DNA of 64,000 bases from Pirellulaceae bacterium. Lineage in GTDB: Bacteria > Planctomycetota > Planctomycetia > Pirellulales > Pirellulaceae. This document shows, piece after piece, positions 1 through 8,818 of the stretch (positions are counted from its first letter, which is position 1; every line of letters begins with the position of its first letter). Where the stretch lies: NCBI GenBank assembly GCA_026004775.1, contig BPJU01000007.1, forward strand, positions 62,001 to 126,000, given 5' to 3'. The position numbers were made by a program, and so were the translations under genes. The notes under the pieces were generated by a model. The model made no database searches, was not told the DNA's origin, and saw only the letters and a program-made list of their open reading frames with translations.

Positions 1-1410
1 CGTGCCGTTTTCGGCATAATCGAATGCAACGTCGATGGGGGTTTGAGCCGGCAGATTGGGCGGCAGATTGGGGACGGTGCATTTTCCTACCAGAATACAA
101 TCAGCGGGTGATGGACTTTCCCCTTCGACGATCTCCACACGAATCGAGCGTTGGTTGGCCTTGGAGGTGCGAAACAGGCGCCGTGCCGAAGCGGGCAGGG
201 GGGTATTGCGCGGAATCAGCACGGCTGTGCGGCGCTGGCGCGTTTTCGGTTCCAGTCCCACCACGGCCAGGCTGTGAGCGTTGACGTTGCGTACTTCAAA
301 GGGGGGCACACGCCCGGCGTGACGAGCCTGAAGCAACCCGGCATGCAAGGCAGCGCCTTGAGCCACCGCTTCTTCGGGCGAGACGGTCTGGTCCGGCGGG
401 CGTCCGCACAGCTTCTGGAGCATGCGGGGGACGGCCGGCATCCGCGTGGCGCCTCCGATAAGCAATACACGGTCGATCGCCTGCCAGGTCAGTCCCGCTG
501 CCTCGACGGCCTGCTGAGCCGTGAAAGCGGTGCGTTCCAGCAGGTCCGAGGTAAGGTCTTCCAAAAGCCTTCGGGTGACATGAGTGCGGTTGGGGCAACC
601 TTCGTATTCGAACACGATATGGGTCTCTTCTTGCTGCGAAAGCCGCCGTTTGGCCGCTTCGCATTCGCGCAGCAACAGGCCGAACGTGTTGGGGTCTTCA
701 CGAGGGTCGACTCCATAGGTGCGGATGAACTCTTCGGCCACGTAATCCACCAGACGCTGATCCCAATCGCGACCACCCAGACGCATGTCGCCGTCGGTAG
801 CCAGTACTTCGAACTGTCGGCCCTTGATACGCATCACCGTCACATCAAACGTGCCGCCTCCCAAGTCGTAGATGACGATGTGCTGCGTTTCCACGGCCGT
901 ACCGTCCGGTCGCAAGAAACCTTCTCGGAATCCGAATGCGATGGCGGCTGCCGTCGGCTCGTTGACGATGTCCCATACGTCGATTCCCGCCATGTACCCG
1001 GCATCGATGGTGGCTTTGCGCCGCACTTCGTCGAAGTAAGCCGGGACCGTGATGACGGCATGCTCGACCGGACCGATATGAGGGGCGGCATCAGCCCGCA
1101 ACTTGGCCAACACGAACGCCTCGAGCACCTCCGGGGGATAGCGGCGGCCACCGAGCGGTTTTGGATAGACACGCTGGCCCAGCTCCCGCTTGGGACTTTC
1201 GGCAACGTTCGCCATGTCTCGGGGCATCGCCTCCAAAGCTGCTTTCCCCACCACCACGCCGCCTTCGGTAAACTGTACCACCGACGGTGTGAGGATATCG
1301 CCTTCGGCGTTCGGAATCGTTTGCGGCCGCCCCGAAGCGTCCAAGCGGGCGATCACCGAATAGGTAGTTCCCAGATCGATTCCCACCGCCGGGCATGAGT
1401 TCCTGGCCAT
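1..1410 (-). CDS. Hsp70 (DnaK-like) family chaperone, 3' end cut by the window edge
   Basis: This gene encodes an Hsp70-type ATPase; 470 codons are visible and the frame is still open at base 1. The start is ATG at 1410-1408 (MARNSCPAVGIDLGTTYS). Seen: the phosphate-1 motif GIDLGTTYS at residues 10-18, phosphate-2 YDLGGGTFDV near residue 178, and the adenosine motif LLIGGATRMP near residue 316. A beta substrate-binding region follows. The family uses ATP cycling to bind and release unfolded segments in the cytoplasm. The linker and substrate-binding part differ from the canonical DnaK at the other end of the window, so this looks like a DnaK paralogue (HscC-like or planctomycete-specific) rather than the housekeeping chaperone. 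No strong ribosome-binding site is visible. The family call is firm; the subfamily is uncertain. Confidence 0.9.
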   Translation of the reverse strand, partial: MARNSCPAVGIDLGTTYSVIARLDASGRPQTIPNAEGDILTPSVVQFTEGGVVVGKAALEAMPRDMANVAESPKRELGQRVYPKPLGGRRYPPEVLEAFVLAKLRADAAPHIGPVEHAVITVPAYFDEVRRKATIDAGYMAGIDVWDIVNEPTAAAIAFGFREGFLRPDGTAVETQHIVIYDLGGGTFDVTVMRIKGRQFEVLATDGDMRLGGRDWDQRLVDYVAEEFIRTYGVDPREDPNTFGLLLRECEAAKRRLSQQEETHIVFEYEGCPNRTHVTRRLLEDLTSDLLERTAFTAQQAVEAAGLTWQAIDRVLLIGGATRMPAVPRMLQKLCGRPPDQTVSPEEAVAQGAALHAGLLQARHAGRVPPFEVRNVNAHSLAVVGLEPKTRQRRTAVLIPRNTPLPASARRLFRTSKANQRSIRVEIVEGESPSPADCILVGKCTVPNLPPNLPAQTPIDVAFDYAENGT

Positions 1411-1727
1411 AGTTGGTCTCGTGTGGCTTACCAGTGCCGTCGGAAAATCGCAATCAAGCCCTCTATGGCTAATAGTAACTGCCTTGCGTTTGTTATGTAA
1501 TGTGGCCGGAAGGTGTGGAAGGGGAGATTGATAGCGATCAGCGAATTTACGCAGCGCGCGGGTTCCCCTAAGGTCAGCGCAAAGATTAACGGTCATCCGG
1601 GAAACAAGAACATACGGAATCGGCGTGGGTAAATCGAAACACAATTACCGATTAATGGAAGAGTCTATCTGCGCGATTCAGCCGGCCTGCAAACAGTAGC
1701 TGAAGTGATCGACCGAGGTAAATGCTT
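1411..1727. other. Intergenic region upstream of the Hsp70-like gene
   Basis: This stretch of about 317 bases contains no convincing gene. It should hold the promoter of the Hsp70-like gene (minus strand) and of the small plus-strand gene at 1728. I saw no CIRCE-type inverted repeat (TTAGCACTC-N9-GAGTGCTAA), so HrcA control is not supported here. Confidence 0.5.
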
Positions 1728-1856
1728 ATGGGATGGGAATGGGGGCAAGCCGTGGTAGTGGCCGGATTTCTTATAATCGCCGGCTTTTCTCTCCAGTTGG
1801 CTGTGGTGCACCACAAGTACCGGCCGGCGGCCCACAAACAGCGGACGGCTGGATGA
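1728..1856 (+). CDS. Small single-pass membrane protein, 42 aa, unrecognised
   Basis: This is an ATG-started frame of 42 codons ending in TGA at 1854-1856. A purine-rich GAGGT at 1715-1719 lies 8 bases before the ATG at 1728; an in-frame ATG at 1722 is too close to that site. The protein begins MGWEWGQ, has one hydrophobic stretch (VVVAGFLIIAGFSLQLAVV, about residues 9-27), and ends in a basic tail (HHKYRPAAHKQR). That gives an N-out or N-in single-pass membrane protein with a positively charged tail; the positive-inside rule would put the tail in the cytoplasm. It converges with the neighbouring minus-strand gene and ends 3 bases from that gene's stop. I do not recognise the family and suggest no function. 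Reality rests on the ribosome-binding site, the hydrophobic segment and the neat fit in the gap. Confidence 0.5.
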   Translation: MGWEWGQAVVVAGFLIIAGFSLQLAVVHHKYRPAAHKQRTAG

Positions 1857-1859
1857 CGA

Positions 1860-4466
1860 CTACCGAGTTTGGTCACTCAACGAAACCCGAACCGGTTCCG
1901 GGGGACGAGCCGTTTTCGGTAGGGGACTGATGGCCAGCCCCAGCCACCCGTCGACGGCCACCAGTTGAGAAACCCGAGTGTCGGCCAACCGCGGATCTTC
2001 GGTGATACGTGGATCGAGGATGGGGATAGCGCGTTCGCGGGCCAGTATCGCCGTGAAGATGGCCCGCAACGGCAGCCGATCCGCAAAACTCATCGTCCCC
2101 CGCAATTCGATCACCCCGTCGCGGACCAGCAGGATGCGGTGCCCGACGACGTGAGGGGTGAACCAGGTGTGGATTTCGAAATCGTACCAGCGGTCACGTC
2201 CCGAATGCATTTCCGCCACGCGCAACGTAAGGTCGACCCGGTTCTGATCGAATCGCACCCGGATCGGATCGTTTTCGGCGAACCACACCACGATGTCGTC
2301 CGGGACGTTTTCCGGCGGATCGACCTGTTTGCCAAAAGCTGCGGTGATCTGCTGATAGAGTTCTCTTAAGGACGCCTGTCGGCCGGCCAGGCGAAGCCGT
2401 TCCAGAACGTTGTTCACAGCCGATTCGTGGATCTGAATACTCAGCAGGCTGTCCGATGGCGCCAACGGTCTGGGAGTGTAAGCCGCCAGTTGGTCGTCAC
2501 CTGCCAGGCGATAGCGGGCAATCAATCGTTGGGAGGTGGTTTGCATGTCGATGGTTGAAAGCGGTAGATCGAGCTTCTGGAGCGGCGCAACAAGGCGTTC
2601 TCGATACTGTTTTTCCCACTCGTAAACCCGCCGAGCCACTGCGGCGTCCAGCCTCTCGGCCACCCGCAAGCTCACTTTCTGCTCAACCTCCGCATTGGCC
2701 TCCGGCAACCGCTCAGCATGCGTACGGCGAGCCAGGGAGCGCAACAACGATCCCAACAGCGGCAGCCCGTCCAGCCGAGTAGTGACGTTGGCCAGTTCCG
2801 AATTGTTTTCGGCTTCGGTTTCGGTGTGATGGGTGAAGATCCCGTGCCTATCGATGGTCAGCAGTTTGCGAGCTCGATAGCGCGTTGCGCCGTGAGTAAA
2901 CAGCGTAACCGAACCGCGCTCGGCCCACGTCTGGGATTGCACTTGTCCGTGCGCCTCCAACCCCAGTCGCCACCGCATCCGATCAGGGATCAACTGGACG
3001 AACAATCGTGTCACGGTGCGACTGCGCCCGGCCACCGGGGTTCCCAAAATCTCGTCTTCGACATCTTCCTCCACGGTTTGCACCGGAGGCAGGAAACGGT
3101 TGAGCAGATCACCCGAAATGGCAACGCGGATGTTGGCGTTGCGATAGTGCAGATCGAACACCTGTGCCAGTGTCGATGCTTCTTCGAATGGCGACCAGGC
3201 GAGGTGCTGCCACTGCTCGACCAACGCCTGGCCTGCCGATATGTCGTGCATTTCCCATGCCTCCACCGATGACAAAAATTCCAGGTAATCGGGTGGAAGG
3301 TACGCCCACTGGCGGAGCTTTTCATTCAAACGAGCCAAGATCGGTTCGCTGACGAATTGCTGCTGCTCCTCGGTCAACCGAGCGCTGGTCATCCGAGCCA
3401 GGATGCGCTCGGCAATCCTCTGGCGCGTATCGGCGGAAGCTTGCCCGTCGCCGGCGATCCACTCCAGTTGGTCGAGCAGCAGGTACCGCCGCCAGTCGGC
3501 ACCGCGTCCGTGGCGGGGCAACCACTGTTCCAAATCGCGCAGCTCCTGCGAAACGTTCGACGACAAACTGTGGACGCGCAGCGACGGTTCACCGTCAACG
3601 GCTCGTTCCGCCTGCCGCCAAAGCTCGACTCGACGCTCTAAACCATATCGAGCCCGAGCAGCCAAGCTTACCCACGAACGGTTCTCCAACGAGTAGGCAT
3701 CCGGCGGCAATGGCGGTCCCGCCGCCAATTCACCTAGTCGACTCAGCACCCGCCGCACCTCCGCAGAACTCAACTGCGAACATTGCTCTAAACGGTCAAG
3801 GGCTCGCTCAACCTCATTGGCCCAATCGGCTGCCGGAGTGTCGTGGAGAGCCGCCAACTGTTGGCGAAGAACTTCGGCACGAGGCCAAACCGATTGGGGA
3901 GGCTGTGCCGGAGCCGGCAATCGACGGCCACCCACGACCGAATTCGATTGCGCACCCGTAGGTGCCGGCGACCAGAGCCGATCGCGCGACGCCAAACGCA
4001 CCTGGTCCACCCCCGGTAGCTCAGGAGCCAGTTCCAAAGGGGCTTCAGGTAGTGCCGGTTCCGTGGCTGCGGCCGTCACAGCCGGTCGAACTGCAGCCCG
4101 AACGGGCGGGACTACGATCGCCGCCAACAAGTCGACATTTACGGGTTCCGGGCAGATCGCCTCGGCAAGCATCGGCGCCGGCTCGGAAGCCGGGCTATCG
4201 CTTTGGGGCTGTTCATGTGACAAATCGGCTGAAGCGTGGGGAGTCAGTTCGACAGACTGCCGAGGCCGCTCATCCGGCAAAGCGACGATGGCCGACAACG
4301 TGGCTCGAGCCGGAACTTGCTGTTTCAAATGCGGTGAGGGTGGCGACGGCGAAGAAATCCCACGCGGCTCAAGTTTCCACGTTCGCAATGCCACCACGCA
4401 TAACAGCAAGAGGCTCCCCAGCAACAGCGCATACAAGGATTGGACTCGGCCTGGCTGTTGTCCCAT
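1860..4466 (-). CDS. Large conserved-type hypothetical protein with N-terminal membrane anchor
   Basis: This 868-aa protein is not recognised. The start chosen is ATG at 4466 (MGQQPGRVQ), because GGAGAG lies 8-10 bases upstream; a TTG five codons earlier is less likely. A hydrophobic segment at about residues 9-27 (LYALLLGSLLLLCVVAL) acts as a signal anchor or uncleaved signal peptide, so most of the protein is probably periplasmic. A low-complexity Pro/Ala/Glu-rich linker (about 30-190) follows. The rest is an Arg-, Leu- and Glu-rich mixed alpha/beta region with several amphipathic helical stretches. No cysteine pairs, ATP-binding motif or catalytic signature stand out. Size, linker and lack of recognisable domains resemble many planctomycete secreted proteins of unknown role. 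It stands between convergent and head-on neighbours and does not look like part of an operon. Confidence 0.8.
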   Translation of the reverse strand: MGQQPGRVQSLYALLLGSLLLLCVVALRTWKLEPRGISSPSPPSPHLKQQVPARATLSAIVALPDERPRQSVELTPHASADLSHEQPQSDSPASEPAPMLAEAICPEPVNVDLLAAIVVPPVRAAVRPAVTAAATEPALPEAPLELAPELPGVDQVRLASRDRLWSPAPTGAQSNSVVGGRRLPAPAQPPQSVWPRAEVLRQQLAALHDTPAADWANEVERALDRLEQCSQLSSAEVRRVLSRLGELAAGPPLPPDAYSLENRSWVSLAARARYGLERRVELWRQAERAVDGEPSLRVHSLSSNVSQELRDLEQWLPRHGRGADWRRYLLLDQLEWIAGDGQASADTRQRIAERILARMTSARLTEEQQQFVSEPILARLNEKLRQWAYLPPDYLEFLSSVEAWEMHDISAGQALVEQWQHLAWSPFEEASTLAQVFDLHYRNANIRVAISGDLLNRFLPPVQTVEEDVEDEILGTPVAGRSRTVTRLFVQLIPDRMRWRLGLEAHGQVQSQTWAERGSVTLFTHGATRYRARKLLTIDRHGIFTHHTETEAENNSELANVTTRLDGLPLLGSLLRSLARRTHAERLPEANAEVEQKVSLRVAERLDAAVARRVYEWEKQYRERLVAPLQKLDLPLSTIDMQTTSQRLIARYRLAGDDQLAAYTPRPLAPSDSLLSIQIHESAVNNVLERLRLAGRQASLRELYQQITAAFGKQVDPPENVPDDIVVWFAENDPIRVRFDQNRVDLTLRVAEMHSGRDRWYDFEIHTWFTPHVVGHRILLVRDGVIELRGTMSFADRLPLRAIFTAILARERAIPILDPRITEDPRLADTRVSQLVAVDGWLGLAISPLPKTARPPEPVRVSLSDQTR

Positions 4467-4788
4467 CCGTGTTCTCTCCAAGTCGCATCAGAGCACGATT
4501 GCTCGATACCCATTGGATCGGAGTCGATCCACCGTGAAGTCGAATCGAACTCGCCTCGGGGCTTGTGAGCGGGTGAATCGTTAGATTTTTGCCGATCGGC
4601 ACGAGTCAATTGGGGCAATCTGAATAGGTCGGGTAAAATATCATGCCGTGCGGCGCAGGCAAACAAGTCTCAACGTAGTTGTGGCGAGCTAGTTTTCTCG
4701 GGGAAAGCCCGGCCGAAAATGGAGACGGCCAAGGCTAGAACGACACAAGGTAGACGACGCGATTGGAAGCAAGTTGGTGGGGTTGAGG
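4467..4788. other. Intergenic region, nothing recognised
   Basis: About 320 bases lie between the start of the large hypothetical and the terminator of the GYF_2 gene. Short open frames on both strands lack ribosome-binding sites and family resemblance. The promoter of the large hypothetical should lie here, but no clear -35/-10 pair is visible. Confidence 0.4.
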
Positions 4789-4825
4789 AAAAAAATCGGT
4801 TGGGAGGGCACTATCCCCACCAGCC
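4789..4825 (-). terminator. Likely intrinsic terminator of the GYF_2 gene
   Basis: On the minus strand a short stem (CCCACC against GGTTGGG, one bulged base) spans 4798-4821 and overlaps the stop codon of the gene at 4811. It is followed by a run of seven T residues (A run at 4789-4795 on the plus strand). The stem is short, so strength is uncertain. Confidence 0.4.
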
Positions 4826-5329
4826 GCGAATCCAACGGACGATCGAATGCAGCACGGTTTGCTCATCCGCAGTGCGGCGACGCGAGGAGTGCTCGGCGAC
4901 AGGCGGACGGTTATTACCCGCGGAGGCTGGCGAGCTTGACGCCGCCCTCCGTTCGACTCGTGGTTGCTCCGAGACCCGATAGACCGCCGTGATTTCTCGA
5001 TCACACCCCAGACACACCGTAGGCGGCTTGTCGACTTCAGCACCGCAGTAGGGGCAGCGGTAGGCAAACGCCCGGCGAAATGCCGCTTCGAACAGTCCGT
5101 TGACTTCCCCGGCTTTGACCCATTGCGAGTCGCCCTTGCGCACCGGAGTGTCGGCCGTCACTTCGCCCTGGCGCACGCGGTCAAGTAGTTCATGGGCCGA
5201 GATCGGACCAAGCACGGTCCCCTCCAAGTCGACGTACCACGACTCGGCTAACTCCGGATCGACCGTCGGCCGGCGGCGCATCAAGCGCTGCTCGTCCAGC
5301 GGCTCTTCGTTCGGTAACCCGGAGGCCAT
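4811..5329 (-). CDS. GYF_2 (DUF4339) domain protein with zinc ribbon
   Basis: This 172-aa protein starts at ATG 5329 (MASGLPNEE), with GAGGAG about 9 bases upstream; a GTG 15 codons earlier is less likely. Residues about 28-75 match the GYF_2/DUF4339 pattern (WYVDLEGTVLGPISAHELL ... W at the end of the module), a small protein-interaction fold common in planctomycetes. A zinc ribbon follows with two CxxC knuckles (CPYCG and CLGCD), near residues 89 and 104. The C-terminus is an Arg/Trp-rich amphipathic tail (VRWIRGWWG), which might touch membrane. There is no catalytic motif. The role is unknown; such combinations are usually adaptor or membrane-associated proteins. It is monocistronic by context, 139 bases downstream of the cyclophilin gene on the same strand. 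Confidence 0.82.
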   Translation of the reverse strand: MASGLPNEEPLDEQRLMRRRPTVDPELAESWYVDLEGTVLGPISAHELLDRVRQGEVTADTPVRKGDSQWVKAGEVNGLFEAAFRRAFAYRCPYCGAEVDKPPTVCLGCDREITAVYRVSEQPRVERRAASSSPASAGNNRPPVAEHSSRRRTADEQTVLHSIVRWIRGWWG

Positions 5330-5468
5330 ACTTGCCGCTCCTCGAACCGTCGCTCCCGGTTTCTGCGACACCACATTCCGGGTAATTGCTTTTGCACTAA
5401 AAGTGTAGTCCCGTCCAGCTTACCGGTAAATTCGGCCAACCGCAACAGGTCGTTTTTGCGCCAGCCGG

Positions 5469-6680
5469 TTATTGCTCGACTTTCCTGGGTTGATAATCGT
5501 GGTTTCGTTTAAAGAGTACCTCTGCTTTCAGGATTTTATCCGGTTCCGGGGGATTCGGATCGTCGGGATTACGGCGCTGGAGTTCGGCCAATACGGGCCA
5601 GCCGTCGATGACTCGCCCAAACACCGTGTGCTTGCCGTTAAGGTGCGGTGTCGGGCGAAAGGTGATAAAGAACTGACTGCCGCCGGAGTTCGGGGCAGAG
5701 TTCTTGGCCATACTGAGCGAGCCGCGGAAATGCATGCGAGCCCCGGGCTTGTCGAACTCGTCGTATATCTGGTAACCCGGGCCACCCGTGCCGTCACCTT
5801 TCGGGCACCCTCCTTGAGCCATGAAGCCGGGCAACACGCGATGGAACGTCAAGCCGTCGTAAAACCCTTGTTCGACAAGACTGATGAAGTTGGCGACCGT
5901 CTCCGGAGCCTGATCCTCGAACAACAGCAATACAATCTCACCTTTGCTGGTCGTGAGTTTCACTTCCGGCAGGCGATTCGGGTCGTTCATCGCGCGCAGT
6001 CGATCTTCTTCTTCGCGCAACTTGAGTTCTTCGGCCCAAAGGGTTTTTTGTTCCGGCACCAGGCTCAAGAATTCCGCGCCCTGGTCGTCCAACGTGCCGG
6101 CCTGCTGGGCTTGCTGCAGAAGACGCTCGGCTTCGTCGAACCGGTTCAAACAGAAAGCCGCGCGCCCGGCCAGCGTGGCGTATTTCAAGTCGGCCGGGGG
6201 CTGTTGCAACCACGCTTCGCAGATCGACCAGGCCTCCTCGTACCGATCCCGTTGGAGGTAGTCTTCCACCAGACCAAAAAGGAAGCGCGTCAGTTGCGTG
6301 TCCTGGTCCGGCGCTTGCCGGTAAGCGTCCAGCGCTGAGCGATGCAGTTCGGGAATCATCTGATTGCCTTTGGCTATGAGCGCCGCCCACTGCTGCTCCA
6401 TGGCCGGCCGTTCGTCGGTGGAGGCGTTTACATAGCGAGTGCGCAAATCGCGCATCTCCTTGAGCAGGGCTTTCCAATCGGCCAGCAACTGGTCGAAGGA
6501 CTTGGCTTGGTTCTCGTTGGATGTCGGTTGTTGGGTATCCTGCTGGCCCGTCGCCTGCTGTGAAGTGTCACCAGGTGCGCTGGCTTCTTGAGCCCCACAC
6601 CGCGGGAGGCCGACCGCTGCCGTATTCCACCAACCGAGGGCAACCCATGTCCCTAGCACCACCCAAATACGCATTTGCAT
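5469..6680 (-). CDS. Secreted cyclophilin-type peptidyl-prolyl cis-trans isomerase
   Basis: This 403-aa protein starts at ATG 6680 (MQMRIWVVLG), with GGGAGAGGA upstream. An N-terminal signal peptide runs to about residue 30, so the enzyme is exported to the periplasm. A Gln-rich linker and a helical TPR-like region (about 50-215, repeats of ALDAYRQAP, YEEAWSICEAWL and FDEAERLL types) precede the cyclophilin domain (about 235-390). That domain shows VKLTTSKGEIVLLLFEDQAP, FHRVLPGFMAQGG, SMAKNSAPNSGGSQFFIT and LNGKHTVFGRV, including the catalytic Arg of FHRV and the FMAQGG and SQFFIT core. It catalyses proline cis-trans isomerisation during folding of exported proteins. The TPR-like part probably binds partners. 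It is divergent from rsmD, with a 215-base shared promoter region. Confidence 0.93.
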   Translation of the reverse strand: MQMRIWVVLGTWVALGWWNTAAVGLPRCGAQEASAPGDTSQQATGQQDTQQPTSNENQAKSFDQLLADWKALLKEMRDLRTRYVNASTDERPAMEQQWAALIAKGNQMIPELHRSALDAYRQAPDQDTQLTRFLFGLVEDYLQRDRYEEAWSICEAWLQQPPADLKYATLAGRAAFCLNRFDEAERLLQQAQQAGTLDDQGAEFLSLVPEQKTLWAEELKLREEEDRLRAMNDPNRLPEVKLTTSKGEIVLLLFEDQAPETVANFISLVEQGFYDGLTFHRVLPGFMAQGGCPKGDGTGGPGYQIYDEFDKPGARMHFRGSLSMAKNSAPNSGGSQFFITFRPTPHLNGKHTVFGRVIDGWPVLAELQRRNPDDPNPPEPDKILKAEVLFKRNHDYQPRKVEQ

Positions 6681-6895
6681 CGCCAATCCTCTCCCGTCTA
6701 CCGATCTGCGTGTTTATCCAGCAATAACCCACCCGGGGCTTTTGATTTTCAGGCTCCGCTGGCCAGCCCCAGCGACTCTACCTTACCTTATAAGATAACG
6801 TTCTTCTGTCGATTGCCATAGTTGCGATACGTTGGTTCCAAATTGGTTGGTTCCCGGTCCAAGGGAACCCGGTTTGGGCAAGGAGTATTTTGGGG

Positions 6896-7540
6896 ATGAG
6901 TCCGCTGCCGAGGGATCCCGCGTCCGGACCGACTCCGTCCGGAAAAGTCCGGATTGTCGGCGGTCGCTTTCGCGGCCGGCTGATCCCTTATCGAGTCGAC
7001 CGCCGGACTCGACCCATGAAAGACCGCGTACGCGAAGCGTTGTTCAGCATCCTGGGTGATACGATCCGGCAGTTGGAAGTGATCGATCTTTTTGCCGGCA
7101 CCGGGGCGCTGGGGCTGGAAGCGCTGAGTCGTGGAGCCCGCCGTGCCGTGTTTGTCGAGCGCCACATACCGACCGCACAGGCTTTGGAGAAGATTCTGCG
7201 GGATTGGCATATTGAGCAGCAGGCGGAACTCGTCCGCGCCGACGCTTTTTTCTGGCTCCGTGAAGATTGGCAACCCTCACCACGTCCGGTGTTGCTTTTC
7301 TTTTCGCCACCCTATGCGTTGTACTACGAACGCACCGAGGAAACCGTGGGGCTGATCGAGCACTTCTTCCGGCGGGCCGCACCGGGCAGTTGGGCGATCG
7401 TTGAATCGGACACCGGGTTCGACATCGCAAGACATCTGCCGGATATCCACTGGACCGTTCGTGACTACCCGCCTGTACGGCTGGCGTTCGGGCAGAAGGC
7501 CGGGCCGGCTGGCGTGGGTGATGGGCAGGCTGATCACTGA
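6896..7540 (+). CDS. rsmD: RsmD-type 16S rRNA (guanine-N2) methyltransferase
   Basis: This 214-aa protein starts at ATG 6896 (MSPLPRDP), with AAGGAG at 6880-6885. The RsmD family methylates N2 of G966 (E. coli numbering) of 16S rRNA using S-adenosylmethionine. Seen in order: the family N-terminus [26 protein letters not shown], and the SAM motif [20 protein letters not shown] (about residues 60-79). Next comes VFVERH with the acidic-end equivalent, and then motif IV. In the family motif IV is (D/N)PPY; here it reads FFSPPYALY, a Ser in the catalytic position. The substitution is clear in the sequence (ttttcgccaccctat). The protein may still be active, as SPPY occurs in other amino-methyltransferases, or it may have changed substrate. 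Downstream sits a LysR gene with its own promoter region. Confidence 0.85.
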   Translation: MSPLPRDPASGPTPSGKVRIVGGRFRGRLIPYRVDRRTRPMKDRVREALFSILGDTIRQLEVIDLFAGTGALGLEALSRGARRAVFVERHIPTAQALEKILRDWHIEQQAELVRADAFFWLREDWQPSPRPVLLFFSPPYALYYERTEETVGLIEHFFRRAAPGSWAIVESDTGFDIARHLPDIHWTVRDYPPVRLAFGQKAGPAGVGDGQADH

Positions 7541-7634
7541 GCTGTACTCCGCACCCCCTTAATGTGACTTTATTTTCCATAATCCGCCTGCTTGGGGGAT
7601 CTTTGATCCGCAAAAAATTCCGTTGTCCTGCCCG

Positions 7635-7663
7635 TTGACGACCGCGGTTCGGGTGGCTAGTCT
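7635..7663 (+). promoter_or_regulatory. Candidate sigma-70-like promoter for the LysR gene
   Basis: TTGACG at 7635-7640 and TAGTCT at 7658-7663 are separated by 17 bases and lie about 60 bases before the LysR start. Four of six bases of the -10 fit the consensus. This is a pattern match only. Confidence 0.3.
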
Positions 7664-7721
7664 GGTATATGTTTTTCTGATATTGATGTTGGCCTTTTAT
7701 TTTGGCGGCTAATGGTGAGCC

Positions 7722-8738
7722 ATGGCTTCGGTGAGCCTTCGGGCGTTGAAGGTTTTTTGTGACGTGGCCAGTCGCCGGAGTTTTTCTCGGGCGGCGGACC
7801 TGAACGGACTTACTCAGTCCGGGGCCAGCCAGTTGGTGCATCATTTGGAGCAGCATTTGGGAGTGAAGTTGATTGACCGGTCGAAGCGGCCGTTTGTGTT
7901 GACGGCTGAGGGCGAGGTGTTTTACAGCGGATGTCGCAAGCTGGTGCAGCGGTATTTGAGTTTGGAGGAGCAGGTGCGGCTGATGAGTCAGGGGGTGGCC
8001 GGCCGCGTGCGGGTGGCGTCGATCTATTCGGTGGGTCTGAGCCACATGAACGAGGTGGTGCAGGCGTTCATGAGCCAGTACCCGAAGGCGAACATCCGGC
8101 TGGATTATGAGCATCCGAATCGGGTGTACGAGTTGGTCGAGAACGACCAGGTCGATTTGGGGTTGGTAAGTTTCCCGAAGGCGACGCGTACGATTGCGGC
8201 GGTCGTGTGGCGGGAAGAGCCGATGGTTTTCGTCTGCTCGCCCCGGCATCCGCTGGCTGAGCGGGAGGCGGTGAGCATGAAGGATCTGGATGGCCAGCCG
8301 ATGGTCGGATTCGATTTGGGCTTGAAGATCCGCCGGGTGATTGATCGAGCCTTACATCGGCACGGGGTGGAGGCTCCGGTGGTGATGGCCTTCGACAACA
8401 TCGAGACGCTCAAGCGGGCGATCGAGATCAATGCGGGGGTGAGCATTTTGCCGGAGCCGACGGTGGTCCGCGAGGTGCAGTTGGGGTCGCTGGTGGCTCG
8501 GCCGATTGCTGACGAGCGTCTGGTGCGGCCGATTGGCATCGTGTATCGACGCGGCCGGCAACTGGGAGCCACTGCGCAGCGCTTCATGCAGATGCTGCTC
8601 TCGTCGGGTTCGACCGGCACGGCTGGGGCGGACCGGAGCACGGTCGGCCTACCACCGAACGAGCGGTCGGGGCGTTTCGGCGAGGGCTCGCCTCAGGCAA
8701 GCCCCGAGGTGGTCGGCGCGGCCAATCGCCCGCGATGA
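7722..8738 (+). CDS. LysR-family transcriptional regulator next to gltBD
   Basis: This 338-aa protein has the LysR architecture. A winged HTH at residues about 4-62 carries the typical [19 protein letters not shown] helix-turn-helix and LTAEGEVFY. It is followed by a periplasmic-binding-protein-like effector domain (about 90-295). The family normally controls a neighbouring gene in response to a small ligand. Here the stop overlaps the longest gltB frame, and the chosen gltB start lies 80 bases downstream on the same strand, so co-transcription with, and control of, glutamate synthase is likely; GltC of Bacillus is a known LysR activator of gltAB. That role is inference. The C-terminal 40 residues (Gly/Ser/Pro-rich, after LLSSGSTG) extend beyond the usual family length and look disordered. 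Confidence 0.88.
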   Translation: MASVSLRALKVFCDVASRRSFSRAADLNGLTQSGASQLVHHLEQHLGVKLIDRSKRPFVLTAEGEVFYSGCRKLVQRYLSLEEQVRLMSQGVAGRVRVASIYSVGLSHMNEVVQAFMSQYPKANIRLDYEHPNRVYELVENDQVDLGLVSFPKATRTIAAVVWREEPMVFVCSPRHPLAEREAVSMKDLDGQPMVGFDLGLKIRRVIDRALHRHGVEAPVVMAFDNIETLKRAIEINAGVSILPEPTVVREVQLGSLVARPIADERLVRPIGIVYRRGRQLGATAQRFMQMLLSSGSTGTAGADRSTVGLPPNERSGRFGEGSPQASPEVVGAANRPR

Positions 8739-8818
8739 GGCACCATTCCGGGGGGCGCCGCACTCGCTGGCGACATGTGGCTAACGATGGACAATCAACA
8801 GGTTGGGAGAAGCAGAAG

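Noticed and set aside
151-1398. Long open frame on the plus strand opposite the Hsp70-like gene
   Set aside because: It is the shadow of a GC-rich gene; no family likeness, while the minus strand shows clear Hsp70 motifs.
1411-1727. CIRCE element upstream of the Hsp70-like gene
   Set aside because: No inverted repeat of TTAGCACTC type was found.
1733-1930. 65-codon frame overlapping the small membrane protein
   Set aside because: Overlaps the 3' end of the large hypothetical gene and lacks a hydrophobic segment; the frame at 1728 fits better.
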